A stretch of 49,972 nucleotides of DNA from UBA1731 sp964440985 (GTDB lineage: Bacteria > Verrucomicrobiota > Kiritimatiellia > RFP12 > UBA1067): assembly GCA_964440985.1 (NCBI GenBank), contig CAYTWE010000012.1:1-49972 (forward strand), in the 5' to 3' direction. The notes beneath the pieces are model-generated. The model was not told where the DNA came from. It worked only from the letters and a program-made list of their open reading frames with translations, and did no database searches. The position numbers were made by a program, and so were the translations under genes. Of the stretch, positions 32,745 through 41,056 are shown piece by piece; position 1 is the first letter of the stretch, and each line of letters starts with the position of its first letter.

Positions 32745-33607
32745 CTCTTCGGCATCATCGTGACGCTGATCTCAGGATATCTTTTCAGAAAATCCGCAGA
32801 AAGTCCGGGGACGCGACCGACCCGCTTCGCCGCCGCGAGAACGGACTGATCCACCTTGGCGTCCCCTGAACGCTGAACGATCCTGTAATCCAGGATTCTG
32901 CCGCCGCTGCCCAACCGGACTGAAAGCACCACCGGCTTCAGTCCCTCCGACCAGCTGAAATCAGTCCAGCACTCGTAGAACCGCCGCATTATCAACGAAA
33001 CGCACCTCTGCTCCTCGCTCGTTGCCAACTGGTTTGAAGCGCCATACCGCGCTCCCGCCGCAAGCGCCTTCATTATGTCCGCCTGCGACAGCGGCTTGTC
33101 CCGTGACGTCCCCTTGCCCGGCGGAAGTTTCACGGGAGGAGTGATCTTGGGCTTTTTCACAGCCCCCCTCTTGAACTCCTTCTTCTTCGGCTTCTCCGCC
33201 TTCTTCTCTGGCTTCTTGATGGGGCCTTTCTTGAATTCCTTCTTCTTCGGCTTCTCAGGAATCTTCTCGACAGCCTCCACCTTCTCCTTCTGCGGTTCTT
33301 CGGGCTGAGGCTTTTCCGGCTCCGGTTCAGGCTTCGGCTCGGGCTTGTCCGGCTCTTCCTCCGGCGGAGGGTTCGGATCCGGGTTCGGATCGTTCAGATC
33401 CTGCTCCGCCCATGGCGGAACGATCGTCATGTCAATCGGTATCACCACATCCTTAGGACGGTATATCACCTTGGACGCAATCCAGAACAGGCAGAAGGCC
33501 AATGCGTGAAGTCCAAGCGCAATCAGGAGTGTCTTTGCGTTCAGCGGACTCGACACCTTCCCCCTTTGGCGGTCGTCTTCGTAGAACTTGTCTATCTCAA
33601 GCTCCAT
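32741..33607 (-). CDS. tonB: TonB/TolA-like energy-transducing protein
   Basis: A 288-residue protein. One N-terminal membrane helix (about 27-48, TLLIALGLHALAFCLFWIA) is followed by a long Pro/Glu/Lys region (residues 70-165) that spans the periplasm, with two copies of a KPKKKEFK motif. The C-terminal domain (about 195-288) has VVLSVRLGSGGRILDYRI and KVDQSVLAAAKRVGRVPGL, the TonB/TolA-C pattern. With ExbB and ExbD it couples the proton motive force to outer-membrane processes. The ATG was preferred to the in-frame GTG just before it. Confidence 0.85.
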   Translation of the reverse strand: MELEIDKFYEDDRQRGKVSSPLNAKTLLIALGLHALAFCLFWIASKVIYRPKDVVIPIDMTIVPPWAEQDLNDPNPDPNPPPEEEPDKPEPKPEPEPEKPQPEEPQKEKVEAVEKIPEKPKKKEFKKGPIKKPEKKAEKPKKKEFKRGAVKKPKITPPVKLPPGKGTSRDKPLSQADIMKALAAGARYGASNQLATSEEQRCVSLIMRRFYECWTDFSWSEGLKPVVLSVRLGSGGRILDYRIVQRSGDAKVDQSVLAAAKRVGRVPGLSADFLKRYPEISVTMMPKR

Positions 33608-33620
33608 CACCGGACGTCTC

Positions 33621-34034
33621 TCACTTCTCCACGGTTACAAGGGCCATCTTCCTGACCTTGCACTTGTACACGAGCTTCACGACTTCCATCACATTGCCAT
33701 AGGTGAGACGTTCGTCCCCGCGCACCAGCACCGGCACGTCCGGGTCGGCCTTCACCTTTTCAAGAAGGTTCTGCTCAAGCTCCTCAAGCGTGACAGGGAC
33801 GTTGTTCATGAACGTGCCGGTCTGCGAAACGGTGATGGTGTTCGCCTTGCTGTCCTTGCTCGGAAGGGTGTCCGTCTTCGCCCTCGGCAGCATTATTGAG
33901 ATTCCCTGTTCAAGAGCAGGGATGGTGAGTATGAACGTGACGAGCAGAAGGAACGTGAGGTCGATGAGCGACGTCATGTCGATGCTCGCCTTCGCCCCCT
34001 CACCGCGCCCGCCTTTCCTTCTTCTGCGACTCAC
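33621..34034 (-). CDS. exbD: ExbD/TolR-family protein
   Basis: A 137-residue protein with a basic cytoplasmic start, one membrane helix with the proton-carrying Asp (SLIDLTFLLLVTFIL) and a periplasmic domain ending VKLVYKCKVRKMALVTVEK. It forms the rotor-stator motor with ExbB. It lies between exbB and tonB, so the ExbD name is used, though TolR cannot be excluded. Confidence 0.88.
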   Translation of the reverse strand: MSRRRRKGGRGEGAKASIDMTSLIDLTFLLLVTFILTIPALEQGISIMLPRAKTDTLPSKDSKANTITVSQTGTFMNNVPVTLEELEQNLLEKVKADPDVPVLVRGDERLTYGNVMEVVKLVYKCKVRKMALVTVEK

Positions 34035-34076
34035 TGCCTTATCCTTCCGTGTGCGAATTCAGTCGTGACATCGCAA

Positions 34077-34790
34077 TCATGCCTGGAATTCGAGCGCGAC
34101 CCTGCCCACAAGGTCATCGGCGAACCCCTCCATGTCTGCGGTGAGGCCGCGCACGGTCGCATTGAGCCGATTGAACGCGCATACGCCGGGAATCGCTATG
34201 AGGAGGCCGACTACCGTGGTGACGAGGGCTGATGAAATTGCGGGCGCCATCGTGGCGATCGTCGCAGATCCTTCCGAACCCATGGCCGCGAAAGCGTCCA
34301 GCACGCCCCACACCGTTCCGAGCAGGCCGAGCATCGGCGCAAGCGCGACGACGGTTGCTATCACGCCCATCCCGTGCTCGATGCGAAGCTCCTCCTCATC
34401 GAGGATATGCTCGCAGTGGGATTTGACCAGCTCGATCTCGTTGTGCGTGAGCGCAGCCCCCCGCGTACCGCTGCCACGCGACAGGGTGGCGAGTGAATCC
34501 GGCGAAAGGAGCTTCAGCAGACGTTCACACGTGCCGTAGTAGATGTTCTCGATGGCGGAGTTCTCCTTTGGATGGCGGGCGAGATAGTACTCAAGCACAT
34601 CCTGTCCGGTCATGACGTCGCGTCCTACCCTGCGCGTGAGACGCACCGCGCGCGCCAGCTCCTTGACCTTGCCGATTATGACAGCCACCATGACGACGCT
34701 CGCCGCCAGCTGCACGAGCACGATTCCCTTGCCCATCATGCTCGACAGCTTATATCCATCTATGAGCGAATCCGCAAAAAACTCCACCAT
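34077..34790 (-). CDS. exbB: ExbB/TolQ/MotA-family proton channel
   Basis: A 237-residue protein with three membrane helices. The conserved MotA/TolQ/ExbB region is APMLGLLGTVWGVLDAF...ISSALVTTVVGLLIAIPGV. AAGGAG lies 7 bases before the ATG, and an extended -10 promoter lies just upstream, so it heads the exbB-exbD-tonB-larB-larC run. Confidence 0.88.
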   Translation of the reverse strand: MVEFFADSLIDGYKLSSMMGKGIVLVQLAASVVMVAVIIGKVKELARAVRLTRRVGRDVMTGQDVLEYYLARHPKENSAIENIYYGTCERLLKLLSPDSLATLSRGSGTRGAALTHNEIELVKSHCEHILDEEELRIEHGMGVIATVVALAPMLGLLGTVWGVLDAFAAMGSEGSATIATMAPAISSALVTTVVGLLIAIPGVCAFNRLNATVRGLTADMEGFADDLVGRVALEFQA

Positions 34791-34814
34791 TCTCTTTCTC
34801 CTTGTGAATGGTCA

Positions 34815-34823
34815 ATTATACCA
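34815..34823 (-). promoter_or_regulatory. Extended -10 promoter of the exbB operon
   Basis: TGTGGTATAAT (TATAAT at 34815-34820), about 25 bases upstream of the exbB start. No -35 is obvious. Confidence 0.6.
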
Positions 34824-34903
34824 CATATGTCCCGGCGAAAATGCCGCCAGGGATAAAATGGCGAAACGCCGGAAACGCCTCGAGGCCAACCGCCTCGCCA
34901 CTT

Positions 34904-35806
34904 CTATCTTGAGGCGATGCGGGCGCGGATTGCGACGGCGAACGCCTGACCCGCCGCCGAAAGCGGAATCCCCTTCCGGTATATCAGCCCCACACGGATG
35001 GTGTCGTCGAGCTTGAGCGGCACGGACACCATGGCCGGGTTGTACGACCTGCTGTGCGCACCCGATGCGACGGTGAAGCCGTCCAACCCCAGAAGGAGGT
35101 TGGTCATCGTGGCGCGGTCCCGTACCCGGATGCTCTTCTTCCTGTCGATTGCGGGCATAACCTCTTCGGAGAAGTAGAGTGCGTTCTCCACGCCCTGCTC
35201 ATACGTGAGATACGGGTACGGATCGAGTTCGGCCGGCTTGATTATCTTCTTCTTCGCAAGCGGATGCTCCCTGCCGATGAACACGTGTGGATGCTCGGCG
35301 AACAGCTCCTCGAAATCCAGCTCCTCCTTGCGGAGAATCTTCGTTATCGCCGATTCGTTCCGCTTCGACAGATAGAGGATGCCAATCTCGCTCCTGTGGC
35401 GGGCGACGTCATCGATGATTTCGCTCGTCACCGTCTCGCGCAGCGTGAAATCGTAGGAGTCTGCGCCGTTCGCCTTCACAACCTCCATGAACGCATCCAC
35501 CGCAAACGCATAGTGCTGGCACGACACCGCGAACTGCGGACGGCGCACCGCCTTGCCGGTGTACTTCTCCTGTATTCCCGCCACGTCATCGAGGATCTGT
35601 CTCGCGGACGCAAGGAACTCCTCGCCCTCCCGCGTCACCGTCACGCCACGGCTTGAGCGCGTGAATATGGCAACGCGCAACTCCTCCTCCAGGGCGCGTA
35701 TCGATTCCGTCAGTGTGGGCTGCGTGACGAACACCTGCCGCGCCGCCTCGCTGAGGCTGCCGCACTCTGCCACCGCATCCACGTATTTAAGCTGCTGAAG
35801 CGTCAT
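34904..35806 (-). CDS. LysR-family transcriptional regulator
   Basis: A 300-residue protein. The N-terminal winged helix has LKYVDAVAECGSLSEAARQ and VTQPTLTESIRALEEEL; the C-terminal effector domain spans about 90-290 with a characteristic PHVFIGREHPLA segment. The effector is unknown. It lies downstream of pdxT with its own probable promoter. It may act on pdxST or on a distant target; no divergent partner gene exists because all genes run the same way. Confidence 0.88.
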   Translation of the reverse strand: MTLQQLKYVDAVAECGSLSEAARQVFVTQPTLTESIRALEEELRVAIFTRSSRGVTVTREGEEFLASARQILDDVAGIQEKYTGKAVRRPQFAVSCQHYAFAVDAFMEVVKANGADSYDFTLRETVTSEIIDDVARHRSEIGILYLSKRNESAITKILRKEELDFEELFAEHPHVFIGREHPLAKKKIIKPAELDPYPYLTYEQGVENALYFSEEVMPAIDRKKSIRVRDRATMTNLLLGLDGFTVASGAHSRSYNPAMVSVPLKLDDTIRVGLIYRKGIPLSAAGQAFAVAIRARIASR

Positions 35807-35847
35807 ATCTCTCCTTCGCCGTCAGGCACCGTTTGACTTGCCTGTGT

Positions 35848-35856
35848 ATTCTACCA
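35848..35856 (-). promoter_or_regulatory. Extended -10 upstream of the LysR gene
   Basis: TGTGGTAGAAT (TAGAAT at 35848-35853), 42 bases upstream of the LysR start, just after the pdxT stop. One mismatch to the TGGTATAAT form. Confidence 0.5.
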
Positions 35857-35858
35857 CA

Positions 35859-36404
35859 TCAGATCGGCAACGCTTTTGGGTCGCCAAGTTCAGGATGCCA
35901 CGTAAAGGCCGTGATGCTGCGCCACCGGACGGATGTCGGAAGGTCGTTGTACGATGAAAGGACCTCGACATCCGGCGCGGTTTCCGTTATCGACGGAGCG
36001 CGGATGAACGTCATCGGCACATCGGGGTGTCCATCCCAGCAGCCAGTCGCCGTGAAGCTTCCGAGCTGCCGCCCGTAGGCGTTGCGGCGGACAGTGACCG
36101 GCAGCGAGCCAAACCATGCCGTCTCCTCGCCCTCGATCCTCTCTGCAAGGAGGATAAGCCCGGCGCAGGTGGCAAATACGGGCAACCCGCCGTCGATGGC
36201 TTCCTTGAGCGGATCGAAGAGGCCAAGATCCTTCAGCAGCTTGCCCTGCACTGTCGATTCACCACCGGGCAGAGCAAGCATGTCCATGCCGCCGTGACGG
36301 AAATCGGAAATCTGGCGTATTTCGGACGTCTCCGCCCCTTTGGCGCGGAAGAACGATGCCATCTCCGCAAATGCGCCCTGCACCGCAAGAACGCCAACCT
36401 TCAT
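35859..36404 (-). CDS. pdxT: Pyridoxal 5'-phosphate synthase glutaminase subunit
   Basis: A 181-residue class I glutaminase. It releases ammonia for PdxS. VGVLAVQGAFAEM at the start, LALPGGESTVQGKLL, the catalytic Cys in VFATCAGLILLAE and the His/Glu pair in FTWHPELGD are all present, so it should be active. It follows pdxS by 19 bases with GAGAGG before the ATG. Confidence 0.93.
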   Translation of the reverse strand: MKVGVLAVQGAFAEMASFFRAKGAETSEIRQISDFRHGGMDMLALPGGESTVQGKLLKDLGLFDPLKEAIDGGLPVFATCAGLILLAERIEGEETAWFGSLPVTVRRNAYGRQLGSFTATGCWDGHPDVPMTFIRAPSITETAPDVEVLSSYNDLPTSVRWRSITAFTWHPELGDPKALPI

Positions 36405-36423
36405 TTTCCTCTCCCGTTGCCGT

Positions 36424-37296
36424 TCACTGTCCGCGCTCCTCCATTATCGTCTCAATCTCGTCCGCGTTGATGCCGACCATTGCGGGGCCGAGATTTTCGG
36501 ATAGCCTGGCAAGCAGTTTCGCGTCCTGCCAGTTCGTGACGGCCTGCACTATCGCAGCGGCGCGTTTCGCCGGATCGCCGCTCTTGAATATGCCGGAGCC
36601 GACGAATACGCCCTCCGCGCCAAGCTCCATCATGAGCGCCGCATCCGCAGGCGTCGCAACGCCGCCGGCCGCAAAGTTCACGACCGGCAGCCGCCCGTTG
36701 TCGTGGACGAATCTCACAAGGTCAAGCGGCGCGGCAAGCTCCTTCGCCGCCTCGTAGATCTCGTCTTCGCGAAGCGCCGCCACGCGGCGTATCTCCGACT
36801 GCATCTTCCGCATGTGGCGGACAGCCTGCACGACGTCGCCGGTGCCAGGCTCGCCCTTCGTGCGAATCATCGTCGCACCCTCGCCGATGCGCCGCAGCGC
36901 CTCGCCGAGATCACGCGCACCGCACACGAACGGAACCGAGAATTTCGACTTGTCGATGTGGCGCACGTCGTCTGCCGGGGAAAGCACCTCGCTCTCGTCG
37001 ATGTAGTCTATCTCTATCGCCTCAAGTATGCGCGCCTCCGCAATGTGTCCTATGCGGCATTTCGCCATCACAGGTATGGATACCGCATCCTGGATGCCCT
37101 TTATCATCGCCGGATCGCTCATGCGCGAAACGCCGCCCGCTGCACGGATGTCCGCCGGGATGCGCTCAAGCGCCATCACTGCGCAGGCGCCTGCGGACTC
37201 CGCGATCTTCGCCTGCTCCGGCGTGGTCACGTCCATGATTACGCCGCCCTTGAGCATCTGCGCAAGGTTGCGGTTCAGTTCCTGTCTTTCGTTCAT
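36424..37296 (-). CDS. pdxS: Pyridoxal 5'-phosphate synthase lyase subunit
   Basis: A 290-residue TIM barrel. It builds PLP from ribose 5-phosphate, glyceraldehyde 3-phosphate and ammonia. Near the start GGVIMDVTTPEQAKIAE carries the conserved Asp; ALERIPADIRAAGGVSRM holds the first active-site Lys replaced by local context, and VMAKCRIGHIAEA, MIRTKGEPGTGDVV and PVVNFAAGGVATPADAA are highly conserved. GAGAGGAG lies before the ATG. The family needs PdxT as partner, encoded next. Confidence 0.94.
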   Translation of the reverse strand: MNERQELNRNLAQMLKGGVIMDVTTPEQAKIAESAGACAVMALERIPADIRAAGGVSRMSDPAMIKGIQDAVSIPVMAKCRIGHIAEARILEAIEIDYIDESEVLSPADDVRHIDKSKFSVPFVCGARDLGEALRRIGEGATMIRTKGEPGTGDVVQAVRHMRKMQSEIRRVAALREDEIYEAAKELAAPLDLVRFVHDNGRLPVVNFAAGGVATPADAALMMELGAEGVFVGSGIFKSGDPAKRAAAIVQAVTNWQDAKLLARLSENLGPAMVGINADEIETIMEERGQ

Positions 37297-37326
37297 CGGT
37301 GCTCCTCTCTTTGCAAAGTGACGGAG

Positions 37327-37332
37327 ATTATA
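37327..37332 (-). promoter_or_regulatory. Candidate -10 of pdxST
   Basis: TATAAT on the minus strand, about 30 bases upstream of the pdxS start. It lacks TGG before it and a good -35, so support is moderate. Confidence 0.45.
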
Positions 37333-37389
37333 CTTTCACGCAAGCAGATATGGCGATAGATATTTTCAGTCAACCTTCATAGGTCAAGC

Positions 37390-38037
37390 CTATACGCCAC
37401 CCGGTGCCACACGCAGCCGCGCCGTCCTCGCCCGGCGCAATGGCGCGACACTCCGGAAAAAGGCTTCGAGCTGTGCGATGGATTTCACTCCGGGCCGCAC
37501 CTCAAGCGAACTGTTGACGTCAAGGACTGCGCAGCCTGTCTTCGCGGCGGCGGACGCATTTTCTGCGGAGATGCCGCCGGCCAGCACAACGCGAACGCCC
37601 GATGCGGAAAGCGCAGCCGCCCTCTGCCAATCCGCAGTGCGTCCCGTGCCGCCGCACTGCGCTCCCGCCCTTCCGTCAAGAACCACGGCGTCAGGATTGC
37701 CGCCTCCGCCATCGAGACGCCACACCTCAATCCCGCTTGAACGCAGCGCATCGATTTCATCTGCGCCGTAGGACATGCTGTGCAGCTGCACGACACGCAT
37801 CGGTACGCACTTCGCAATCCTGACGATTTCGCTGATCGGCGATTCGGTGAATACGCCGACCAGCCCGGCCTTTCCGGAAAGTGCCGCGGCGATCGCCGCC
37901 GCCTGCTCTGGCTCGACCCTGCGCGGTGACCCTTCGGCAAATATGAAGCCAAGGTAGTCCGCGCCAAGCTCTTCGGCCCTCAGCGCGACATGGACATCGT
38001 TGATGCCGCATATCTTCACCTCCGGAAAGGTCTGCAT
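37390..38037 (-). CDS. trpF: Phosphoribosylanthranilate isomerase
   Basis: A 215-residue TIM barrel, a little longer than usual because of a basic C-terminal tail. VKICGIN carries the catalytic Cys, DYLGFIFAEGSPR and VGVFTE follow, and VVLAGGISAENA and VLDVNSSLEVRPGVKS form the phosphate site with the expected Asp. It is last in the trp unit, 4 bases after trpA. Confidence 0.93.
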   Translation of the reverse strand: MQTFPEVKICGINDVHVALRAEELGADYLGFIFAEGSPRRVEPEQAAAIAAALSGKAGLVGVFTESPISEIVRIAKCVPMRVVQLHSMSYGADEIDALRSSGIEVWRLDGGGGNPDAVVLDGRAGAQCGGTGRTADWQRAAALSASGVRVVLAGGISAENASAAAKTGCAVLDVNSSLEVRPGVKSIAQLEAFFRSVAPLRRARTARLRVAPGGV

Positions 38038-38041
38038 GGCG

Positions 38042-38788
38042 TCAGCGCCTCTCGCCGAGTTTTTTGACTATTGCCGAACCTATCACATACCCGTCCGCAT
38101 GGCCTTCGACGAGCGACACGCCCTGTTCGCGGGACGCAATGCCGAACCCGGCGACGATCGGCATATCAACGGTCTTGCGGATTTCGTCGAGATGTCCGGC
38201 AAGGTCAGGCGGGAGTTCGCCGCGAACTCCTGTCACCCCTTTGACCGTGATTACGTAGAGAAAGCTGTCCTCCACTCCCTCTGCGCTTTCGACGGTGCGC
38301 CCGATCGGCGTGTTCGGCGCAATGAGCGGCACGATCGTGATGCCGTGCGGCCTCAAAGCCGTCAGCAGCTCGTCGCGCTCCTCAAGCGGAAGGTCGACCG
38401 CAAGCACCGCATCGATTCCGGCCGCCTCGGCCTTCTCGGCGAACGCCCCCACGCCGCACGAGAATATCGGATTGTAGTAGCTGAACAAGACGAGCGGCGT
38501 ATCGGGATGCCGGGATCTCACACGCGCCGCGAGCGACAGCACGTCGGAAAGCGTGACGCCCTGCTTCAGCGCCTCGTACGCGGCGTTGCGTATCACCGCG
38601 CCGTCCGCGAACGGATCGGAGAACGGGACGCCGAGTTCAATGATGTCCGCGCCATCCTCGTCAATCAGCCTGTCTGCCGCCCGTTCGCTTTCCGCGAGCG
38701 TAGGATATCCGACCGTGAGATAGGCGACGAACACCGTGCGCCCTTCACTGCGGGCTTTCGCAAAGCATTTCTGTATTCTGCTGTTCAT
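38042..38788 (-). CDS. trpA: Tryptophan synthase alpha chain
   Basis: A 248-residue TIM barrel. It cleaves indole-3-glycerol phosphate. The catalytic Glu is in DIIELGVPFSDPFADG and the catalytic Asp in VDLPLEE; VTGVRGELP and the late VIGSAIVK complete the phosphate site. The start MNSRIQKCFAKA has GAGGAG upstream; earlier in-frame codons overlap the end of trpB. Confidence 0.94.
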   Translation of the reverse strand: MNSRIQKCFAKARSEGRTVFVAYLTVGYPTLAESERAADRLIDEDGADIIELGVPFSDPFADGAVIRNAAYEALKQGVTLSDVLSLAARVRSRHPDTPLVLFSYYNPIFSCGVGAFAEKAEAAGIDAVLAVDLPLEERDELLTALRPHGITIVPLIAPNTPIGRTVESAEGVEDSFLYVITVKGVTGVRGELPPDLAGHLDEIRKTVDMPIVAGFGIASREQGVSLVEGHADGYVIGSAIVKKLGERR

Positions 38789-38813
38789 TTCATCACTCCT
38801 CATGCACATCTTC

Positions 38814-40010
38814 TCATCCATTAAATGTTTCACCCTTCGACGCCTTGTAGCGCATGATGCTTTCCATGTCCTTGTCTCCGCGCCCGGAAAGGTTCACCAG
38901 AAGCAGCGTCTCCTTTGGAAGCGACGGTGCGCGTTTCATCGCCTCCGCAAGCGCATGGCTCGATTCAAGCGCAGGTATGATACCCTCGAAGCTGCAAAGC
39001 GCATCGAACGCCGCAATCGCTTCGTCATCATCTATGACGGTGTATTCGGCGCGTCCCGTGTCGGCGAGATGCGAATGCTCCGGGCCTACGCCGGGATAGT
39101 CGAGCCCGGCGGAGACGGAATACGTGTCGATGACCTGACCTGAATCAGTTTGCAGGAGATAAGTCTTCGCGCCGTGAAGAACGCCGACCCTGCCGCCGTT
39201 GATTGATGCTGCGTGTTCGCCGGTGGCTAACCCTTTACCGCCAGCCTCAACTCCGACAAGCTTCACGTCCGCGTCATCGAGAAACCCTGCGAAAAGCCCC
39301 ATGGCGTTCGATCCGCCGCCGACGCAGGCGATTGCCTGATCGGGCAGTCTGCCGTATTTCGCAAGCATCTGCGCCCGTGCCTCGCGTCCAATCACGCTCT
39401 GGAAGTCGCGCACGAGTTCCGGGTACGGGTACGGACCCGCCACCGTTCCGATCACGTAGAACGTATCGTCGCAGTTTGCCGCCCAGTCGCGTATCGCCTC
39501 GTTCATCGCATCCTTCAGCGTTGCGCTCCCCTCCGAGACGGCATTCACCTTTGCGCCGAGCATCTTCATCCGCTGGACGTTCGGCGCCTGACGCGCAACG
39601 TCGATGGCCCCCATGTACACTTCGCACGGCATTCCGAGCAGCGCCGCAACCGTCGCCGTTGCGACGCCGTGCATCCCGGCGCCCGTCTCTGCGATAAGCC
39701 GTTTCTTGCCCATCCGCTTCGCAAGCAGCGCCTGTCCGACGGTGTTGTTGACCTTGTGCGCTCCGGTGTGGTTCAGATCCTCGCGCTTAAGCAGGATCTG
39801 TGCGCCGCCGAGATGCGCCGACAGGCGGCGGCAATGCGTAATCGGCGACTCACGTCCCACGTAGTCGTGCAGGATGTCTTCCATCTCGCGCTTGAACTCG
39901 GGATCAGACTTCGCCTCCGCATAGGCCTTCTCAAGTTCAGATAGAGGTTTCATCAGCGTCTCCGAGACATACTGTCCGCCGTAGACGCCATAGTGTCCTT
40001 TTGCTTTCAT
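38814..40010 (-). CDS. trpB: Tryptophan synthase beta chain
   Basis: A 398-residue PLP enzyme. It condenses indole with serine. The PLP Lys is in LNHTGAHKVNNTVGQ, the glycine-rich phosphate loop is GGGSNAMG, and AETGAGMHGVATATVAAL is also diagnostic. It overlaps the trpC stop by ATGA with AAGGAG upstream inside trpC. Confidence 0.95.
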   Translation of the reverse strand: MKAKGHYGVYGGQYVSETLMKPLSELEKAYAEAKSDPEFKREMEDILHDYVGRESPITHCRRLSAHLGGAQILLKREDLNHTGAHKVNNTVGQALLAKRMGKKRLIAETGAGMHGVATATVAALLGMPCEVYMGAIDVARQAPNVQRMKMLGAKVNAVSEGSATLKDAMNEAIRDWAANCDDTFYVIGTVAGPYPYPELVRDFQSVIGREARAQMLAKYGRLPDQAIACVGGGSNAMGLFAGFLDDADVKLVGVEAGGKGLATGEHAASINGGRVGVLHGAKTYLLQTDSGQVIDTYSVSAGLDYPGVGPEHSHLADTGRAEYTVIDDDEAIAAFDALCSFEGIIPALESSHALAEAMKRAPSLPKETLLLVNLSGRGDKDMESIMRYKASKGETFNG

Positions 40011-40732
40011 TTCATCAACTCCTTCAGTTTTTCTCCGGGATGTTCTTCCCGCATAAGTGCTTCACCTACAAGAAATCCGTCTGCTCCGGCATCGCGCAGC
40101 CCCCTGATGTCTGCGGCGGTGCGAATCCCGCTCTCCGCTATCCGCACGATCCCCTGCGGAATCCTGCCGATCAGCCCTGCCGTCATTGACGGGTCGGTGC
40201 AAAACGTCCGCAGGTCACGGCAGTTCACCCCGATGATTCTTGCCCCCGCCTCCACGGCGCGTTCGATTTCCTTTGCCGTGTGCGTCTCAACGAGAGCCTC
40301 CATGCCGTATCCGCGCACGCAGGAAAGCAACGCCTCAAGCCGTGCGTTGTCCATCGCTGCCGCTATCAGCAGTACGGCGTCCGCTCCGCAGGCCCTTGCC
40401 CGCAAAACCTGGAACTCCGTCGTCACGAAATCCTTGAACAGCATCGGAAGGTCGCTTGCGGTGCGGACGATTCGCACATTGTCCTCACCTCCGAGAAAGC
40501 GATGCGGTTCAGCGAGCACCGAAAGCGCCGCCGCGCCGGAGGCATCGAGTTCCCGCGCAAGTCCGGCAGGATCGAAGTTTTCTCGTATCAGCCCCTTTGA
40601 CGGGCTTGCCTTCTTCAGTTCGGCGATTACGTGTATGCCGTCTCCGCGAAACGCCGCCGCGAAGTCGCGGATACGCGACGCCCTTTCGGTGTCGATGCGA
40701 CGTTGCGCACAAAGTTCTTCAAGTATGTCCAT
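40007..40732 (-). CDS. trpC: Indole-3-glycerol phosphate synthase
   Basis: A 241-residue TIM barrel. IAELKKASPSKG carries the first catalytic Lys, LSVLAEPHRFLGG and VLLIAAAM follow, and IGVNCRDLRTF and VRIAESGIRT are the later conserved blocks. MDILEELCAQRR fits the family start, but there is no recognisable Shine-Dalgarno; earlier in-frame codons run through the attenuator and leader and are rejected. It is the first structural gene after the attenuator. trpE, trpG and trpD are not in the window. Confidence 0.92.
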   Translation of the reverse strand: MDILEELCAQRRIDTERASRIRDFAAAFRGDGIHVIAELKKASPSKGLIRENFDPAGLARELDASGAAALSVLAEPHRFLGGEDNVRIVRTASDLPMLFKDFVTTEFQVLRARACGADAVLLIAAAMDNARLEALLSCVRGYGMEALVETHTAKEIERAVEAGARIIGVNCRDLRTFCTDPSMTAGLIGRIPQGIVRIAESGIRTAADIRGLRDAGADGFLVGEALMREEHPGEKLKELMK

Positions 40733-40774
40733 GGTCTGTTGTTGAATTTGGTTGTGTAAAAACATTGGTTGAGT

Positions 40775-40814
40775 AAAAACAGAAACGGCCTCGCTCACCA
40801 AGAGCGGGGCCGTT
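40775..40814 (-). terminator. trp attenuator
   Basis: AACGGCC-CGCTC and GAGCG-GGCCGTT form a 12-bp stem with one C-A mismatch and a 5-base loop, followed by TTCTGTTTTT. It lies between the leader peptide and trpC, in the place of a classic ribosome-mediated attenuator. Confidence 0.85.
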
Positions 40815-40835
40815 GACCGGATGTCTTCTGATGCC

Positions 40836-40928
40836 TTAGATGGCTTCCAATGTTCCGGGTATACGCGCACACGCTCCGGTCTCAAGACCGAAGTTGCGCC
40901 ACCACCAAAACTGGAACATCGTGTTCAT
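40836..40928 (-). CDS. trpL: trp operon leader peptide
   Basis: A 30-residue ORF starting MNTMFQFWWWRNF with three consecutive Trp codons at residues 8-10. Ribosome stalling at these codons when Trp-tRNA is short would stop the downstream terminator from forming. Only a weak GGAAA precedes the ATG. The stop is about 20 bases before the attenuator stem. The remaining residues look unconstrained, as in other leader peptides. Confidence 0.85.
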   Translation of the reverse strand: MNTMFQFWWWRNFGLETGACARIPGTLEAI

Positions 40929-40957
40929 GATAATTCGTTTCCGAAAAACGTCCGCGG

Positions 40958-40986
40958 AGTATATCACATCCCCAACCCGAAATCAA
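40958..40986 (-). promoter_or_regulatory. trp operon promoter
   Basis: TTGATT (40981-40986), 17-base spacer and TATACT (40958-40963) with TGA before the -10. It lies 29 bases upstream of trpL. No TrpR-like operator was recognised. Confidence 0.65.
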
Positions 40987-41056
40987 CGCCGCAGACAAAA
41001 AGCGAAAGTCGCGGAAACCTCAATGCAAAGATTGGCGCGGTGCATGGTACGCACCG

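Noticed and set aside
40836..40885. Long N-terminal extension of TrpC through the attenuator
   Set aside because: It would read through the leader and terminator hairpin; the family start fits MDILEELCAQRR.
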